A DNA stretch of 64,000 nucleotides from Lentzea sp. NEAU-D7 (GCF_026242055.1 NZ_JAPJDL010000004.1:348711-412710), one strand, 5' to 3'; numbered from the stretch's first letter, positions 34,316-47,510 are shown. Numbers and translations are program-made. Notes: generated from the letters alone by a model not told the origin.

Positions 34316-35128
34316 CACCGCGTCGGCGAGAACGGGACGGTCCCCGGCGGAGGTCGTGAGCACCAGCCGCGGACCGTCCCGCCACACCCGCGTGGTCAGC
34401 GTCTCGCCGGGGAACACCACGCCCGCGAACTTCGCCCCGAACGACGCCACCCGCTCCGGCCCGTCGAGCACCGCGTCGACCACCGCCCTGCACACCACGC
34501 CGTACGTGCACAGCCCGTGCAGGATCGGCGCGTCGAACCCGGCCCGTCGCGCGAACTCGGGATCGGCGTGCAGCGGGTTGCGGTCACCGCACAGCCGGTA
34601 GAGGTACGCCTGCTGCGGCAGGGTGGGCGTCTCGATCACGAAGTCCGGCTCGCGTTCGGGCACCTCGACCTTGCCCGACGGTCCGCGCTCGCCGCCGAAC
34701 CCGCCCTCGCCGCGGGCGAAGATGCTGGACCGGGTCGTGTACAGCGCGGTCCCGTCCGGCGTCACGGCCGTCGACTCCTGCACGACGACCGCCGCCTTGC
34801 CCTTGTCCCACACGTCCGCGATCCGCGTCCGGAGCACGGCCTCGCCCTCGGCCGGCAGCGGAGCGTGCACGGTGATCTCCTGCGTGCCGTGCAGAACCCG
34901 GGCCAGATCGATGTCGACACCGGGGAACGACACGGCGGGCGGCGCGGTCTCGTGGAAGCGCGGCGCCACCACCCCGAACGTCGGCAGCACCCGCAGGTCC
35001 CGCTCGTAGACATAACGGAGCTCGGTCGCTCCCAGCGCCAAGTGGTAGAGAAGCACGTCGGACTCGGTCCAGGAGAACTTGACCTCAGGCAGCTCCGCCC
35101 CTACGGCGACGGAAGGATCGATCGGCAT
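34295..35128 (-). CDS. chsH3: MaoC-family double hot-dog enoyl-CoA hydratase (ChsH3/Rv3538-like)
   Basis: The product is 277 aa with two hot-dog domains. The C-terminal one has the hydratase motif YRLCGDRNPLHADPEFARRAGFDAPILHGLCTYGV (about residues 177-211), whose Asp and His are catalytic. The N-terminal half (WTESDVLLYHLALGATELRYVYERDL) is typical of the peroxisomal-hydratase-2 type. It is likely to hydrate an earlier side-chain enoyl-CoA. It is the last gene of the minus-strand kstD operon, 10 bp after kshB. Confidence 0.88.
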   Translation of the reverse strand: MPIDPSVAVGAELPEVKFSWTESDVLLYHLALGATELRYVYERDLRVLPTFGVVAPRFHETAPPAVSFPGVDIDLARVLHGTQEITVHAPLPAEGEAVLRTRIADVWDKGKAAVVVQESTAVTPDGTALYTTRSSIFARGEGGFGGERGPSGKVEVPEREPDFVIETPTLPQQAYLYRLCGDRNPLHADPEFARRAGFDAPILHGLCTYGVVCRAVVDAVLDGPERVASFGAKFAGVVFPGETLTTRVWRDGPRLVLTTSAGDRPVLADAVLTPTED

Positions 35129-35138
35129 CAGGCGCCCC

Positions 35139-36107
35139 TCACTCGTAGGTGATCTTCACGGTGTCGGTGACCGGAACCGACTGGCACGCCAGCACGATGC
35201 CCTCGGCGATGTCCTCGGAGTCGAGCACGTCGTTGTTGAGCATCTTGACCTCGCCCTCGACCAGCCGGCACGCGCACGCGCTGCAGGCACCCTCGCGGCA
35301 CGAGTACGGCGCGTCGAGTCCCTTCTCCAGCAACAGGTCGAGCAGCTTCGTCCGCGCGGGCCAGGGGAACCGGTGCCGTTCGCCGTCCAGCTCGACCTCG
35401 ACGACCGCGTCCGGCCGGTCGTCGACCACCGGGACGACGGCCGAGAACGGATCACTGGACAGCGACACGAACTTCTCGACGTGCACGACCGGCACGTCGT
35501 GCAACGCCTTGCGCGCTGCCTCCATGAATGGGCCAGGCCCGCACACGAACGCCTCGTCGCAGTCGCGGACGAACGCCCGCAGCCCTTCCACCGACGGCAG
35601 TCCCTGCACCGACTCCAGCCAGTGCACGACGGTCAGCCGGTCCGGATGCCGGGCGACCAGCCCGGACAGCTCCCGCGCGAAGATCACCGAAGCCTCGTCG
35701 CGGTTGGCGTACACCAGGAACACCCGCCCCGAGCCTTGAGCCAGCACGGCCCGGACGATCGACATGACCGGCGTGATCCCGCTCCCGGCCGCGAACGCGA
35801 GCAACGACCCGTCCAGCGACGAAGGCGTGAACACCCCGGCCGGGGCCAGCACGTCCAGCTCCATCCCGGCGGTCAGCGACGAGCACATCCAGTGCGACCC
35901 GTACCCGTCCGGCGTCCGCTTGACCGTGATCTTCAGCGGCTCACCCGGCGCGCTGGACAGCGAGTAGCAGCGCGCCACGTCACCGGCTCGCACGGTCAGG
36001 AACTGTCCGGGCCTCACCGCGAAGTCGGCGCCCGACAGCACGAACGAGCGCGCGTCGGCGGTCTCCTCGATCACGGCGTCGACCCGCAGCCGGTGCACCT
36101 CAGCCAT
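35139..36107 (-). CDS. kshB: KshB, reductase of 3-ketosteroid 9alpha-hydroxylase
   Basis: The product is 322 aa, an electron-transfer protein for KshA. It has an N-terminal FAD domain (ARCYSLSSAPGEPLKITVKR), an NAD domain (LLAFAAGSGITPVMSIVRAVL, EAFVCGPGPFMEAARKAL) and a C-terminal plant-type [2Fe-2S] ferredoxin (SCREGACSACACRLVEGEVKM with a last Cys near LACQSVP). ATG at 36107 lies inside the end of the preceding small gene (8-nt overlap). Confidence 0.93.
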   Translation of the reverse strand: MAEVHRLRVDAVIEETADARSFVLSGADFAVRPGQFLTVRAGDVARCYSLSSAPGEPLKITVKRTPDGYGSHWMCSSLTAGMELDVLAPAGVFTPSSLDGSLLAFAAGSGITPVMSIVRAVLAQGSGRVFLVYANRDEASVIFARELSGLVARHPDRLTVVHWLESVQGLPSVEGLRAFVRDCDEAFVCGPGPFMEAARKALHDVPVVHVEKFVSLSSDPFSAVVPVVDDRPDAVVEVELDGERHRFPWPARTKLLDLLLEKGLDAPYSCREGACSACACRLVEGEVKMLNNDVLDSEDIAEGIVLACQSVPVTDTVKITYE

Positions 36108-36339
36108 CGGCGACCTCCAGGGTCCCCTCGCGCACGGCCTTCTCGATGCTGTCGCGCAGCCGCAGGCAGGTGGGCACGAGCGCCGCCCGCGAGCCGCACA
36201 GCTCGGGGCAGTCGCGGGTGTCGGACAGCCACTGCACGCTCGTGTGCTGCGGGCTGTTCTTCTTCACCAGCACGCGGTTGCCGCAGTCGCACCCGACCGG
36301 CACCATGCCGCCGACGAGGAACTCGTCGCGCTCGCTCAC
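36100..36339 (-). CDS. Small Cys-rich protein between kshA and kshB
   Basis: The product is 79 aa, starting with GTG at 36339, which overlaps the kshA stop (GTGA). It overlaps the kshB start by 8 nt. I do not know its function. It has Cys17 and Cys19 (GCDCGNRV), Cys44 and Cys48 (CPELC), Cys58 (PTCLRL) and His32, a pattern that could bind zinc or an iron-sulfur cluster. A helical C-terminus (RLRDSIEKAVREG) follows. Strict coupling to both halves of the 9alpha-hydroxylase suggests an assembly or electron-transfer helper, which is inference only. Confidence 0.75.
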   Translation of the reverse strand: MSERDEFLVGGMVPVGCDCGNRVLVKKNSPQHTSVQWLSDTRDCPELCGSRAALVPTCLRLRDSIEKAVREGTLEVADG

Positions 36340-37463
36340 GTCGCCTGCTCCTGGCGCGCGAGGTTCTCGGCGACCTCCTTCTCCCACACCTCGATCGCCC
36401 GGCTCGTGTCGACCTCGAACTCGAAGCGCCGCACCATGTCGTCGGTGACGTCCTCGACGTCGACGTAGAACTGCTCGTACCAGCGGCGGAGCTGGTACAC
36501 CGGCCCGTCCTCCTCGCACAGCAACGGGTTGTCGACGCGCGACTTGTTCTGCCAGATCTCCACGTCCTGCAGGAACCCGACCCCGATGCCGCGCGCGAAC
36601 TTCGCCGCGATCTTGTCCGCGTGGACGTCGTCCACGCCCGGCAGCTTCTTCACGATCGCGCCCCACTGGAGCTTGAACGAGGTCGGCGAGATCGGGTAGT
36701 GGCAGTTGATCAGCACCGTCTCGATCTCGATGCCCTTGTAGTCGTTCCACAGGTAGTCGATCATGTAGGACGGCCCGTGGTACGCGGCCTCCGACCGGAC
36801 CTCCACGTCACCGGTGTAGTTCGAGCCCATTGCCACGTCCGGACGGCCGCGCGTCGTCAGGTACTGCGAGGCGACGTGGCCCTCCATCACGTTCTTGAAG
36901 TACGTCGGGAACGCGAAGTGGATGTAGAAGAAGTGGGCCATGTCGACGACGTTGTCGATGATCTCGCGGCAGTTCGCGTTGTCGATCACCACGGAGTCCC
37001 AGGTCCAGTTGCTCCACTCGTCGCTGAACGCCGCCTCGATGCGCGGGATCGTGACGTGCTCGGGCGGCGGGTTGCCCTGCGGGTCGTTCCACACGAAGAG
37101 CTGCTTGTTCTCCTCGAGCGTGATCCACGACCGGGTTCGCGCCCGCAGAGGGACCCGCTTGGCGTAGGGGATGTCGACGCACTTGCCGTTGCCCGCCCAG
37201 CGCCAGTCGTGGAACGGGCAGGCGATGTTGTTGCCCTTGATCGTGCCCTGGGTGAGGTCGCCGCCCATGTGCCGGCAGTACCCGTCCAGGACGTTGATCC
37301 TGCCGTCGTCGGTCGCGAACACCACGAGTTTCGTGCCGAACGCCTCGATGGCGTGCGGTTTGCCGTCGCGGAAGCTGCTGGCGAGTCCCAGGCAGTGCCA
37401 GCCGCGCGCGAACCGTGCCGGCGGCGCGCCCGCGTCGATCGTCCGCACGCTGTCCTGCGTCAT
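36336..37463 (-). CDS. kshA: KshA, Rieske oxygenase of 3-ketosteroid 9alpha-hydroxylase
   Basis: The product is 375 aa. The Rieske ligands are Cys63, His65, Cys82 and His85 (YCRHMGGD, ACPFHDWRW). The catalytic iron region is NVVDMAHFFYIHFAFPTYFKN (about residues 171-191). It hydroxylates C-9 of androstadienedione, after which ring B opens spontaneously. It overlaps the upstream kstD by 4 nt (ATGA) and the downstream small gene by 4 nt. Confidence 0.95.
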   Translation of the reverse strand: MTQDSVRTIDAGAPPARFARGWHCLGLASSFRDGKPHAIEAFGTKLVVFATDDGRINVLDGYCRHMGGDLTQGTIKGNNIACPFHDWRWAGNGKCVDIPYAKRVPLRARTRSWITLEENKQLFVWNDPQGNPPPEHVTIPRIEAAFSDEWSNWTWDSVVIDNANCREIIDNVVDMAHFFYIHFAFPTYFKNVMEGHVASQYLTTRGRPDVAMGSNYTGDVEVRSEAAYHGPSYMIDYLWNDYKGIEIETVLINCHYPISPTSFKLQWGAIVKKLPGVDDVHADKIAAKFARGIGVGFLQDVEIWQNKSRVDNPLLCEEDGPVYQLRRWYEQFYVDVEDVTDDMVRRFEFEVDTSRAIEVWEKEVAENLARQEQAT

Positions 37464-39031
37464 CGCTCTCCTCCAGAGATGTCGAGGCCGGCGAGGTACC
37501 CGAACGTCATCGCCGGTCCGAGGGTGGCGCCCGCGCCCGCGTAGGTGTGGCCCATGACCGAGGCGCTGGTGTTGCCCGCCGCGTACAGGCCCTCGATCAC
37601 CGAACCGTCCTCGCGCAGGACCCGCGCGCGGGCGTCGGTGCGCAGGCCGCCCTTGGTGCCGAGGTCACCGGGCACGATCCTGACCGCGTAGAACGGGCCG
37701 GTGGTCAGCGGCGCGAGGTTGGGGTTCGGTCTGGTGCGGGGATCGCCGTAGTAGCGGTCGTACGCGCTGTCGCCGCGGTGGAAGTCGAGGTCCCGGCCGT
37801 CGACGGCCAGCGTGTTGAACCGCCGGACGGTCTCGGTCAGCTCCGGCAGGTCGGCCTCCTGGGCGAGCTCTTCGAGGCTCGGCGCGGTGAGGACGGTGTC
37901 CTTCCATCGCCGGGGGAGCGGGCGCCGGGGCGGGATGCCGCAGAACGGGTAGCGGCCGCGGTAGGAGTGGTCGAAGACGAGCCAGGTGTCGCCGGTCATC
38001 GCGTTGACCACGTCGATGTAGGGCGCCGCCTCGTTCACGAACCGGCGGCCTGTCTTGTCGACCAGGACGCAGCCGGGCAGGGACCGTTCCGCGAGCAGGA
38101 AGAACGGTCCGCGCGGCAGCGGGACCGACGGGCCCCACCACGCCTCCTCCATCAGCGCGACGGCGCCTCCGGCCCGTTGACCGGCCTCGATGCCGTCACC
38201 GGTGTTGGCCTTCGCGCCCACCGTCCACTCCACACCGATGTTCTGGTGCTGCTTGCGCATCTGCTCGTTGTTCTCGAACCCGCCGGACGCCAGCACGACG
38301 TGCTTGGCGAGGATCACCTTTTCGCCGGCGAGAACCCCGGCGACGCGGCCGTTCTCGTGGTGCAGGTCGGTCATCGCGGTGTTGAGCCTGACCTCGACGT
38401 TCAGCGCGGTGAGTCCGGCGCGCAGGCCCGCGGTCAGCGCCTGACCCATGGTGAGGCGGCGGCCCGGCAGGAACCGGCGTGCGAACACCTTGGCGGCGGT
38501 GAAGATGCCGCGCGGGTGCCTGCCGATCAGGGTGAGCCACCTGTAGTCGGTCTGGGTGATCACGATGCCGGCGGGCGTCGGTACGTAGGGCGGTTCGAGG
38601 TTCTCGACCTCCTCACCGAGCAGGGCCGCGTTGAACGGCAGGGGCTCGACCGAGCGGCCGCGCGGCTGTCCTCCCGGCGCCTCCGGGTAGTAGTCGGAGT
38701 ACTCGCGGACCCAGCGGAACTTCAGCGGCGTGTGGGCGCAGACGAACGCCAGCATGGCGGGTCCGGCCTCCAGGAACGCCTCCCGCAGCTCGGCGGGGAC
38801 GTCCGGGGCGATGTGCTCGAGGTAGGTGGCGGCCTGCTCCGGGGAGTCGGGCACGCCGTTGGCGGCGACCACGGCGTTGTTCGGCACCCAGATGCCGCCG
38901 CCCGACCGCGCGGTCGAGCCGCCGTAGTGCGCGGCCTTCTCGATGATCAGGGTTCGCAGGCCGTTTCGAGCGGTGCAGAGCGCGGCTGTCATGCCCGCCG
39001 CGCCACTGCCGACGACGATCACGTCGTACAT
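37460..39031 (-). CDS. kstD: KstD, 3-ketosteroid delta1-dehydrogenase
   Basis: The product is 523 aa. The N-terminal FAD-binding motif is YDVIVVGSGAAGMTAALCTARNG, followed by GGSTARSGGGIWVPNN. The C-terminal GLYAAGNTSASVMGHTYAGAGATLGPAMTFGYLAG is the KstD closing motif. It introduces the 1,2 double bond into ring A. It is the first gene of the minus operon kstD-kshA-small ORF-kshB-chsH3, placed so that both halves of ring-B opening are made together. The promoter carries a KstR box at 39053-39066. Confidence 0.95.
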   Translation of the reverse strand: MYDVIVVGSGAAGMTAALCTARNGLRTLIIEKAAHYGGSTARSGGGIWVPNNAVVAANGVPDSPEQAATYLEHIAPDVPAELREAFLEAGPAMLAFVCAHTPLKFRWVREYSDYYPEAPGGQPRGRSVEPLPFNAALLGEEVENLEPPYVPTPAGIVITQTDYRWLTLIGRHPRGIFTAAKVFARRFLPGRRLTMGQALTAGLRAGLTALNVEVRLNTAMTDLHHENGRVAGVLAGEKVILAKHVVLASGGFENNEQMRKQHQNIGVEWTVGAKANTGDGIEAGQRAGGAVALMEEAWWGPSVPLPRGPFFLLAERSLPGCVLVDKTGRRFVNEAAPYIDVVNAMTGDTWLVFDHSYRGRYPFCGIPPRRPLPRRWKDTVLTAPSLEELAQEADLPELTETVRRFNTLAVDGRDLDFHRGDSAYDRYYGDPRTRPNPNLAPLTTGPFYAVRIVPGDLGTKGGLRTDARARVLREDGSVIEGLYAAGNTSASVMGHTYAGAGATLGPAMTFGYLAGLDISGGER

Positions 39032-39052
39032 CGCACCTCCCGGAGCTAAGAC

Positions 39053-39066
39053 TAGAACAGGTTATA
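39053..39066. promoter_or_regulatory. KstR box between kstD and hsa operons
   Basis: TAGAACAGGTTATA fits TnnAACnnGTTnnA exactly. It lies 21 bp upstream of kstD and 79 bp upstream of the divergent gene at 39145. Confidence 0.85.
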
Positions 39067-39120
39067 GTTCTGAGGCGGTTTGGCGCTATGGTGTAGGAGT
39101 TCCAGGCAAGTCGACTCACC

Positions 39121-39134
39121 AAGAACCTGTTTCT
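39121..39134. promoter_or_regulatory. Imperfect second KstR-like box before hsa operon
   Basis: AAGAACCTGTTTCT keeps the AAC-2-GTT core but not the outer T and A. It abuts the GGAGGG ribosome site of the gene at 39145 and may be a weaker site for that operon. Confidence 0.45.
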
Positions 39135-39144
39135 GGAGGGTTGC

Positions 39145-40617
39145 GTGGAAGTCACCGCTGACGTGGTCGTCATCGGCTTCGGCGCGGCCGGCGCGTGCGC
39201 CGCCGTCGAGGCCGCGACGGCGGGTGCGTCCGTGGTGGTGCTGGACCGCTTCACCGGTGGTGGCGCGACCGCGTTGTCCGGTGGCGTCGTCTACGCGGGC
39301 GGCGGGACGCGGCAGCAGGTCGAGGCCGGTGTCACCGACTCGGTCGACGCGATGTACTCCTACCTGGGGCACGAGGTCCGGGACGCGGTGTCCCCGGAGA
39401 CCCTGCGGCGGTTCTGCGAGGACAGCGCCAAGATGCTGGCGTGGCTGGAGGACCAGGGCGTCCCGTTCGACGCGCGGGTCTCGCCGTTCAAGACCTCGTA
39501 CCCGACCGACGACCACTACCTGTACCTCTCGGGCAGCGAGGACGCCTGGCCCGACCCGGCGCCACGAGGGCATCGGACCAGGGCGAAAGGCACGTCGGGC
39601 AGGGTCTTCTTCGCCCGCCTGGCCGAGGCGGCCCAGCGCGCGGGAGCGCGGATCATGCCGCAGACCCGCGCGGTCGAGCTGATCGTCGCGGACGGCAGGG
39701 TGACGGGTGTCCGGTGCCGGACCCTCACCGGTCTTCCCCGCGTCCTGCACGGAGCGTTGTCCAAGGCGGGCGCCAAACCCTGGCTCTACCACCCGCCGCT
39801 GGGCAGGAAGCTGTTCGGGCTGGCAGCGCGGCTCGAACGGTTCGGCCGGCCGCTGGTGGTCCATGCCGGGCAGGGCGTGATCATCGCGGCCGGCGGTTTC
39901 ATCGCCGATCGGGCCCTGGTCCACGAGCACGCGCCGGCCCACCGCGGCGGCCTCGCACTCGGCACGCCCGGCGACGACGGGGGCGGGATCCGGCTCGGCG
40001 TCGCCGCCGGCGGCAGGACCGCGCGCATGGACAAGATCTCGGTGTGGCGGTTCGTCACGCCGCCGAGCGCGTTGCAGCGCGGGGTCCTGGTCGACTCGGC
40101 CGGGCGGCGGTTCGGTGACGCGACCCGGTACGGCGCGGCCATCGGCGGTGAGATCGTCGAGCGCGGCGGCAAGGCCTGGCTGCTGATCGACGACGACATC
40201 CTGCGGACCGCGCGCGCCCAGGTGAAGACGCAGACGGCACCGTTCCAGCGCTGGCAGGTCCGCTACCTGCTCGGCCGCGGCCTGGTCACCGCGCCGACGA
40301 TCGAGGAGGTCGCGGCCAAGGCCGGAATCGCGCCACCCGAACCGTTCGGGACACCGCCCTACTCGTTGATCAACGTCTCGGTGCGCGCGGGGTTCGGCTA
40401 CCCGTGCCCGATGCTCACGCTCGGCGGGCTCGTCGTGGACGAGGACACCGGTCAGGTGCGGGGAGTCGCGGGCCTGTACGCCGCCGGCCGGTCGGCCGTC
40501 GGGGTGTGCTCCGAGTCCTACGTCAGCGGCCTCGCACTCGCCGACTGCGTCTTCTCGGGCCGTCGTGCGGGGCAACACGCTGCCATGTCGACAGGCACAG
40601 GGGAGGCCAGGTGCTGA
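39145..40617 (+). CDS. KstD-like FAD steroid dehydrogenase (possibly delta4(5alpha))
   Basis: The product is 490 aa. FAD motif ADVVVIGFGAAGACAAVEAATAGASVVVLDR is followed by GGGATALSGGVVYAGGGT and a closing GLYAAGRSAVGVCSESYVSGLALADCVFSG. It is related to KstD but distinct from it, closer to 3-ketosteroid delta4(5alpha)-dehydrogenases or the Rv0785 type. The exact reaction is not certain. It heads the hsa operon with GTG at 39145 and GGAGGG upstream, and overlaps hsaE by 7 nt. Confidence 0.82.
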   Translation: MEVTADVVVIGFGAAGACAAVEAATAGASVVVLDRFTGGGATALSGGVVYAGGGTRQQVEAGVTDSVDAMYSYLGHEVRDAVSPETLRRFCEDSAKMLAWLEDQGVPFDARVSPFKTSYPTDDHYLYLSGSEDAWPDPAPRGHRTRAKGTSGRVFFARLAEAAQRAGARIMPQTRAVELIVADGRVTGVRCRTLTGLPRVLHGALSKAGAKPWLYHPPLGRKLFGLAARLERFGRPLVVHAGQGVIIAAGGFIADRALVHEHAPAHRGGLALGTPGDDGGGIRLGVAAGGRTARMDKISVWRFVTPPSALQRGVLVDSAGRRFGDATRYGAAIGGEIVERGGKAWLLIDDDILRTARAQVKTQTAPFQRWQVRYLLGRGLVTAPTIEEVAAKAGIAPPEPFGTPPYSLINVSVRAGFGYPCPMLTLGGLVVDEDTGQVRGVAGLYAAGRSAVGVCSESYVSGLALADCVFSGRRAGQHAAMSTGTGEARC

Positions 40618-41381
40618 CGATCCAGTCCAGGGAGGCGGCGGCCGAGTTGCTGCGCACCGCGGAACGAGACCGCGTGCCGATCAAGCCGCTGGTGGAGCTG
40701 TACCCCGAGATCGACGTGGTCGACGCGTACGAGATCCAGCTGCTCAACGTCCGCCACCGCAACCGCGACGTGATCGGCCACAAGGTCGGGCTCTCGTCGC
40801 TCGCGATGCAGCAGATGATGGGCGTCGACGAACCCGACTACGGCCACCTGCTCGACGACATGCAGCTGGCCGGCACCGCGGACGCGTCCGCGTACCTGTA
40901 CCCCCGCGTCGAGGTGGAGATCGCGTTCCTGCTGGCCCGCGACCTGCCCGGCGAGGGCTGCACGGTCGAGGACGTGCTCGACGCCACCGAGTTCGTCGCG
41001 CCGGCCATCGAGCTGATCGACAGCCGGATCGAGAACTGGCGGATCGGCCTGCAGGACACCATCGCGGACAACGCGTCGTCCGCGGGGTTCATGCTCGGCT
41101 CCGAACGCGTGCGTCCGTCCGAACTGGACATCGGTGCGGTGGCGGCCACCCTGCGCCGCAACGGTGAGGTCGTCGCCGAGGGACGTGGTGACGCCGTGCT
41201 GGGTGATCCGGCGATCGCGGTGGCGTGGCTGGCCGCGAAGGTCGCGGGCTTCGGCGTCCGGTTGCTGGCCGGGGACATCGTGCTGCCCGGCTCGTGCACG
41301 CGCGCCATCGACGCCAGGCCTGGCGACGAGTTCCACGCCGAGTTCGCCGGACTCGGCTCCGTCGACCTGAAGTTCGAATAG
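40611..41381 (+). CDS. hsaE: HsaE, 2-hydroxyhexa-2,4-dienoate hydratase
   Basis: The product is 256 aa. It hydrates the 2-hydroxyhexa-2,4-dienoate released by HsaD. Family motifs of the MhpD type are [43 protein letters not shown] (metal-binding acids) and [13 protein letters not shown] at 40611 follows GGGGAGG and overlaps the previous gene end. Confidence 0.93.
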   Translation: MLTIQSREAAAELLRTAERDRVPIKPLVELYPEIDVVDAYEIQLLNVRHRNRDVIGHKVGLSSLAMQQMMGVDEPDYGHLLDDMQLAGTADASAYLYPRVEVEIAFLLARDLPGEGCTVEDVLDATEFVAPAIELIDSRIENWRIGLQDTIADNASSAGFMLGSERVRPSELDIGAVAATLRRNGEVVAEGRGDAVLGDPAIAVAWLAAKVAGFGVRLLAGDIVLPGSCTRAIDARPGDEFHAEFAGLGSVDLKFE

Positions 41382-41391
41382 GGGTGACTGC

Positions 41392-42270
41392 GTGAAGGCG
41401 GCCATCGTCGGCTCCGGCAACATCGGCACCGACCTGCTCTACAAGCTCCTGCGCTCGCCGGTGCTGCAACCGCGCTGGATGGTGGGCATCGACCCGGCCA
41501 GCGAGGGACTCCGGCGCGCGGCCGACCTGGGGCTCGAGGTCTCGGTCGACGGCGCGGAGTGGTTGCTGCGTCAGGACGAGCTGCCGGACATCGTCTTCGA
41601 GGCGACGTCTGCGGCCGTGCACAGGGCCAACGCCCCGCGCTACGCGGAGGCGGGCGTCCGGGCGATCGACCTGACACCGGCCGCGGTCGGGCCGTACGTC
41701 GTGCCACCGGTGAACCTCGGCGAGCACGCCGACGCACCCAACATCAACCTGATCACGTGCGGTGGCCAGGCGACCATTCCCATGGTGCACGCGGTGTCCC
41801 GGGTGGTTGCGGTGTCGTACGCGGAGATCGTCGCGAGCGTCGCGTCGGTGTCGGCAGGGCCGGGCACGCGGGCCAACATCGACGAGTTCACCCGCACGAC
41901 CAGCCGCGGCATCGAGGCGATCGGCGGGGCGGGGCGCGGCAAGGCGATCATCGTGCTGAACCCGGCGGACCCGCCGATGATCATGCGCGACACGATCTTC
42001 TGCGCGATCCCCGAGGACGCCGATCCGGACCCGATCACAGACTCGATCGCCCGGATGGAGACCGACATCCGTTCGTACGTCCCGGGGTTCCGGTTGCTGC
42101 GCGAACCGCAGTTCGACCCCGGCCGGGTGGCGATCTTCGTGGAGGTCGCGGGAGCGGGCGACTTCCTACCCGAGTACGCCGGGAACCTCGACATCATGAC
42201 GGCCGCCGCGACCAAGGTGGGGGAGGAGATCGCTCGTGCAGCTGAGGCTCACCGACACGTCACTGCGTGA
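41392..42270 (+). CDS. hsaG: HsaG, acylating aldehyde dehydrogenase
   Basis: The product is 292 aa. The NAD motif is [18 protein letters not shown]. The catalytic Cys lies in [17 protein letters not shown] (about residue 123). With HsaF it converts the aldehyde (propanal) from the aldolase into propionyl-CoA through a channel. It starts with GTG at 41392, 10 bp after hsaE, and overlaps hsaF by 35 nt. Confidence 0.94.
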   Translation: MKAAIVGSGNIGTDLLYKLLRSPVLQPRWMVGIDPASEGLRRAADLGLEVSVDGAEWLLRQDELPDIVFEATSAAVHRANAPRYAEAGVRAIDLTPAAVGPYVVPPVNLGEHADAPNINLITCGGQATIPMVHAVSRVVAVSYAEIVASVASVSAGPGTRANIDEFTRTTSRGIEAIGGAGRGKAIIVLNPADPPMIMRDTIFCAIPEDADPDPITDSIARMETDIRSYVPGFRLLREPQFDPGRVAIFVEVAGAGDFLPEYAGNLDIMTAAATKVGEEIARAAEAHRHVTA

Positions 42271-43242
42271 CGGCTCGCACCACAAGCGGCACCAGTTCAC
42301 GGCCGGCGACGTGCGCTCGATCGTCGCGGCGCTCGACGGCGCCGGGGTACCGGTGATCGAGGTGACGCACGGCGACGGGCTGGGCGGGTCGTCGTTCAAC
42401 TACGGCTTCAGCCACACGCCCGAGCAGGAACTGATCAAGGTCGCGGCCGAGACGGCCCAGCGGGCCAGGATCGCCGTGCTGATGCTGCCGGGCGTCGGGG
42501 TGAAGGACGACATCCTGGTGTCGCAGGACAACGGCGCCTCGATCGTCCGGATCGCCACGCACTGCACCGAGGCCGACGTCTCCGTGCAGCACTTCGCGCT
42601 GGCTCGCGAACGCGGCCTGGAGACCGTCGGCTTCCTGATGATGGCGCACTCGCAGCCGCCGGAGGCGTTGGCGAAGCAGGCGAGGATCATGGCGGACGCG
42701 GGGTGCCAGTGCGTCTACGTGGTCGACTCGGCCGGCGCGCTGGTGCTCGAACAGGTCTCCGACCGGGTGTCCGCGCTGGTCGCCGAGCTGGGTTCCGATG
42801 CCCAGGTCGGCTTCCACGGGCACGAGAACCTCGGGCTGAGCGTCGCGAACTCCGTCGCCGCGGCACGGGCCGGGGCGAAGCAGATCGACGGCAGCGTGCG
42901 CGGATTCGGGGCGGGCGCGGGAAACACACCGCTGGAAGCGTTCGTCGGGGTGTGCGACAAGCTCGGGTTCGAGACCGGCGTCGACTTCTTCAAGATCGTG
43001 GACGCGGCCGAGGACGTCGTCCGGCCCGTCATGCCCGAGGAGTGCCTGCTCGACCGGATGGCGCTGATGATGGGGTACGCGGGCGTGTACTCCAGCTTCC
43101 TCAAACACGCGTACACGCAGGCCGAGCGCTACGGCGTGTCCGGCGCGCAGATCCTCGTGAGGGCGGGCGAACGCAAGCTCGTCGGCGGGCAGGAGGACCA
43201 GCTGATCGACATCGCACTGGAGCTGAGCAGGGAGAAGGTCCG

Positions 43243-43246
<4 letters not shown>
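42236..43246 (+). CDS. hsaF: HsaF, 4-hydroxy-2-oxoacid aldolase
   Basis: The product is 336 aa. DmpG-type motifs are [17 protein letters not shown] at the N-terminus (metal site Asp, substrate Arg), [16 protein letters not shown] (metal His-x-His) and a communication domain at the C-terminus. It splits 4-hydroxy-2-oxohexanoate into pyruvate and propanal. The GTG at 42236 lies 35 nt inside hsaG, so the two partner enzymes are strongly coupled. Confidence 0.94.
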
Positions 43247-46652
<3,406 letters not shown>

Positions 46653-46667
<15 letters not shown>

Positions 46668-47468
46668 CGCGGTGACCTGCCACACCGCGGCCGGGATCCG
46701 CACCTCGTCGCCGTGCACGAAGCCGTCGAAGGCGGCCCGGACGTCGCTCATGATCCGGGGTCGTTCGGCCTCAGGAGCCTCCTTGAGCGCACGGGAGATC
46801 GGGCCGAGGTTGCTCAGGTACGGAATCAGCAGCTCCTCGGGCAGAGCGCGGACCTGGTCCACCGGCGTGACTCCGACGCCGGTCCAGCCTGCTTCTTCCA
46901 GCATCCGGCGCGTCCTGTCCGGATCGGCGAGGGCGAACGGCCCCGGTCCGCCCGGGTCCGGTGCCGGAGCGTCCGGGAAGAGCTGTGCGGCGACCCCGGA
47001 CGCGGTCGTCATGAACGGGTTCTCGTCCGCTGTCCGCCACGTGATGAAGCAGAGCCCACCTCCTGGCGACGTGGCTCGGAGCAGGTTGCGGAAGGCGGCG
47101 GTGGTGTTCTCGAAGAACATGACCCCGAACCTGCTCACGACCAGGTCGAAGCTCTCGCCGAACGCGTGCACCTGGGCATCGGCCTCGACGAACTGCGCCT
47201 TCCCGTGCTCCCGGGCCGCGTCGAGCATCGTCCGGGAGATGTCGACGCCCACGCAGGCCGCACCCGTCGCCTCGGCGATCGCCCTCGTGACCCCACCAGT
47301 GCCGCACCCGACGTCGAGAACCCGTTCGCGCGGCCGTTCGAGCGCGGCCTGGACGAGCAGGTCCTGGAACGGGCGGAGCATCAGGTCGACGATGTCCTGC
47401 ACGTTCGCCCAGCCGTGCCCCGCGGCGTTCCACCAGGCGGCCTGCTCGCTGTTCACCTCAGATGTCAT
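46653..47468 (-). CDS. SAM-dependent methyltransferase
   Basis: The product is 271 aa. Motif I is RVLDVGCGTGGVTRAIAEATG (about residues 49-69), followed by GVDISRTMLDAAREHG and FDLVVSRFGVMFFENTTAAFRNLLRATSPGGGLCFITWR. This is the UbiE/Methyltransf_11 type. It is divergent from a MerR regulator with a shared inverted repeat, so the pair probably forms an independent responsive unit inserted within the steroid cluster. The substrate is unknown. Confidence 0.88.
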
Positions 47469-47483
47469 GCTCCTACCGTCCTA

Positions 47484-47501
47484 CTTCAAGTCGGCTTGAG
47501 G
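47484..47501. promoter_or_regulatory. MerR-type inverted repeat between methyltransferase and merR
   Basis: CTTCAAG (47484-47490) and CTTGAGG (47495-47501) are near-perfect inverted halves with a 4-nt centre. The layout resembles SoxR/MerR-family boxes (CCTCAAG...CTTGAGG). It lies 15 bp from the methyltransferase start and 9 bp from the merR start. Confidence 0.6.
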
Positions 47502-47510
47502 TCAAGTGTC

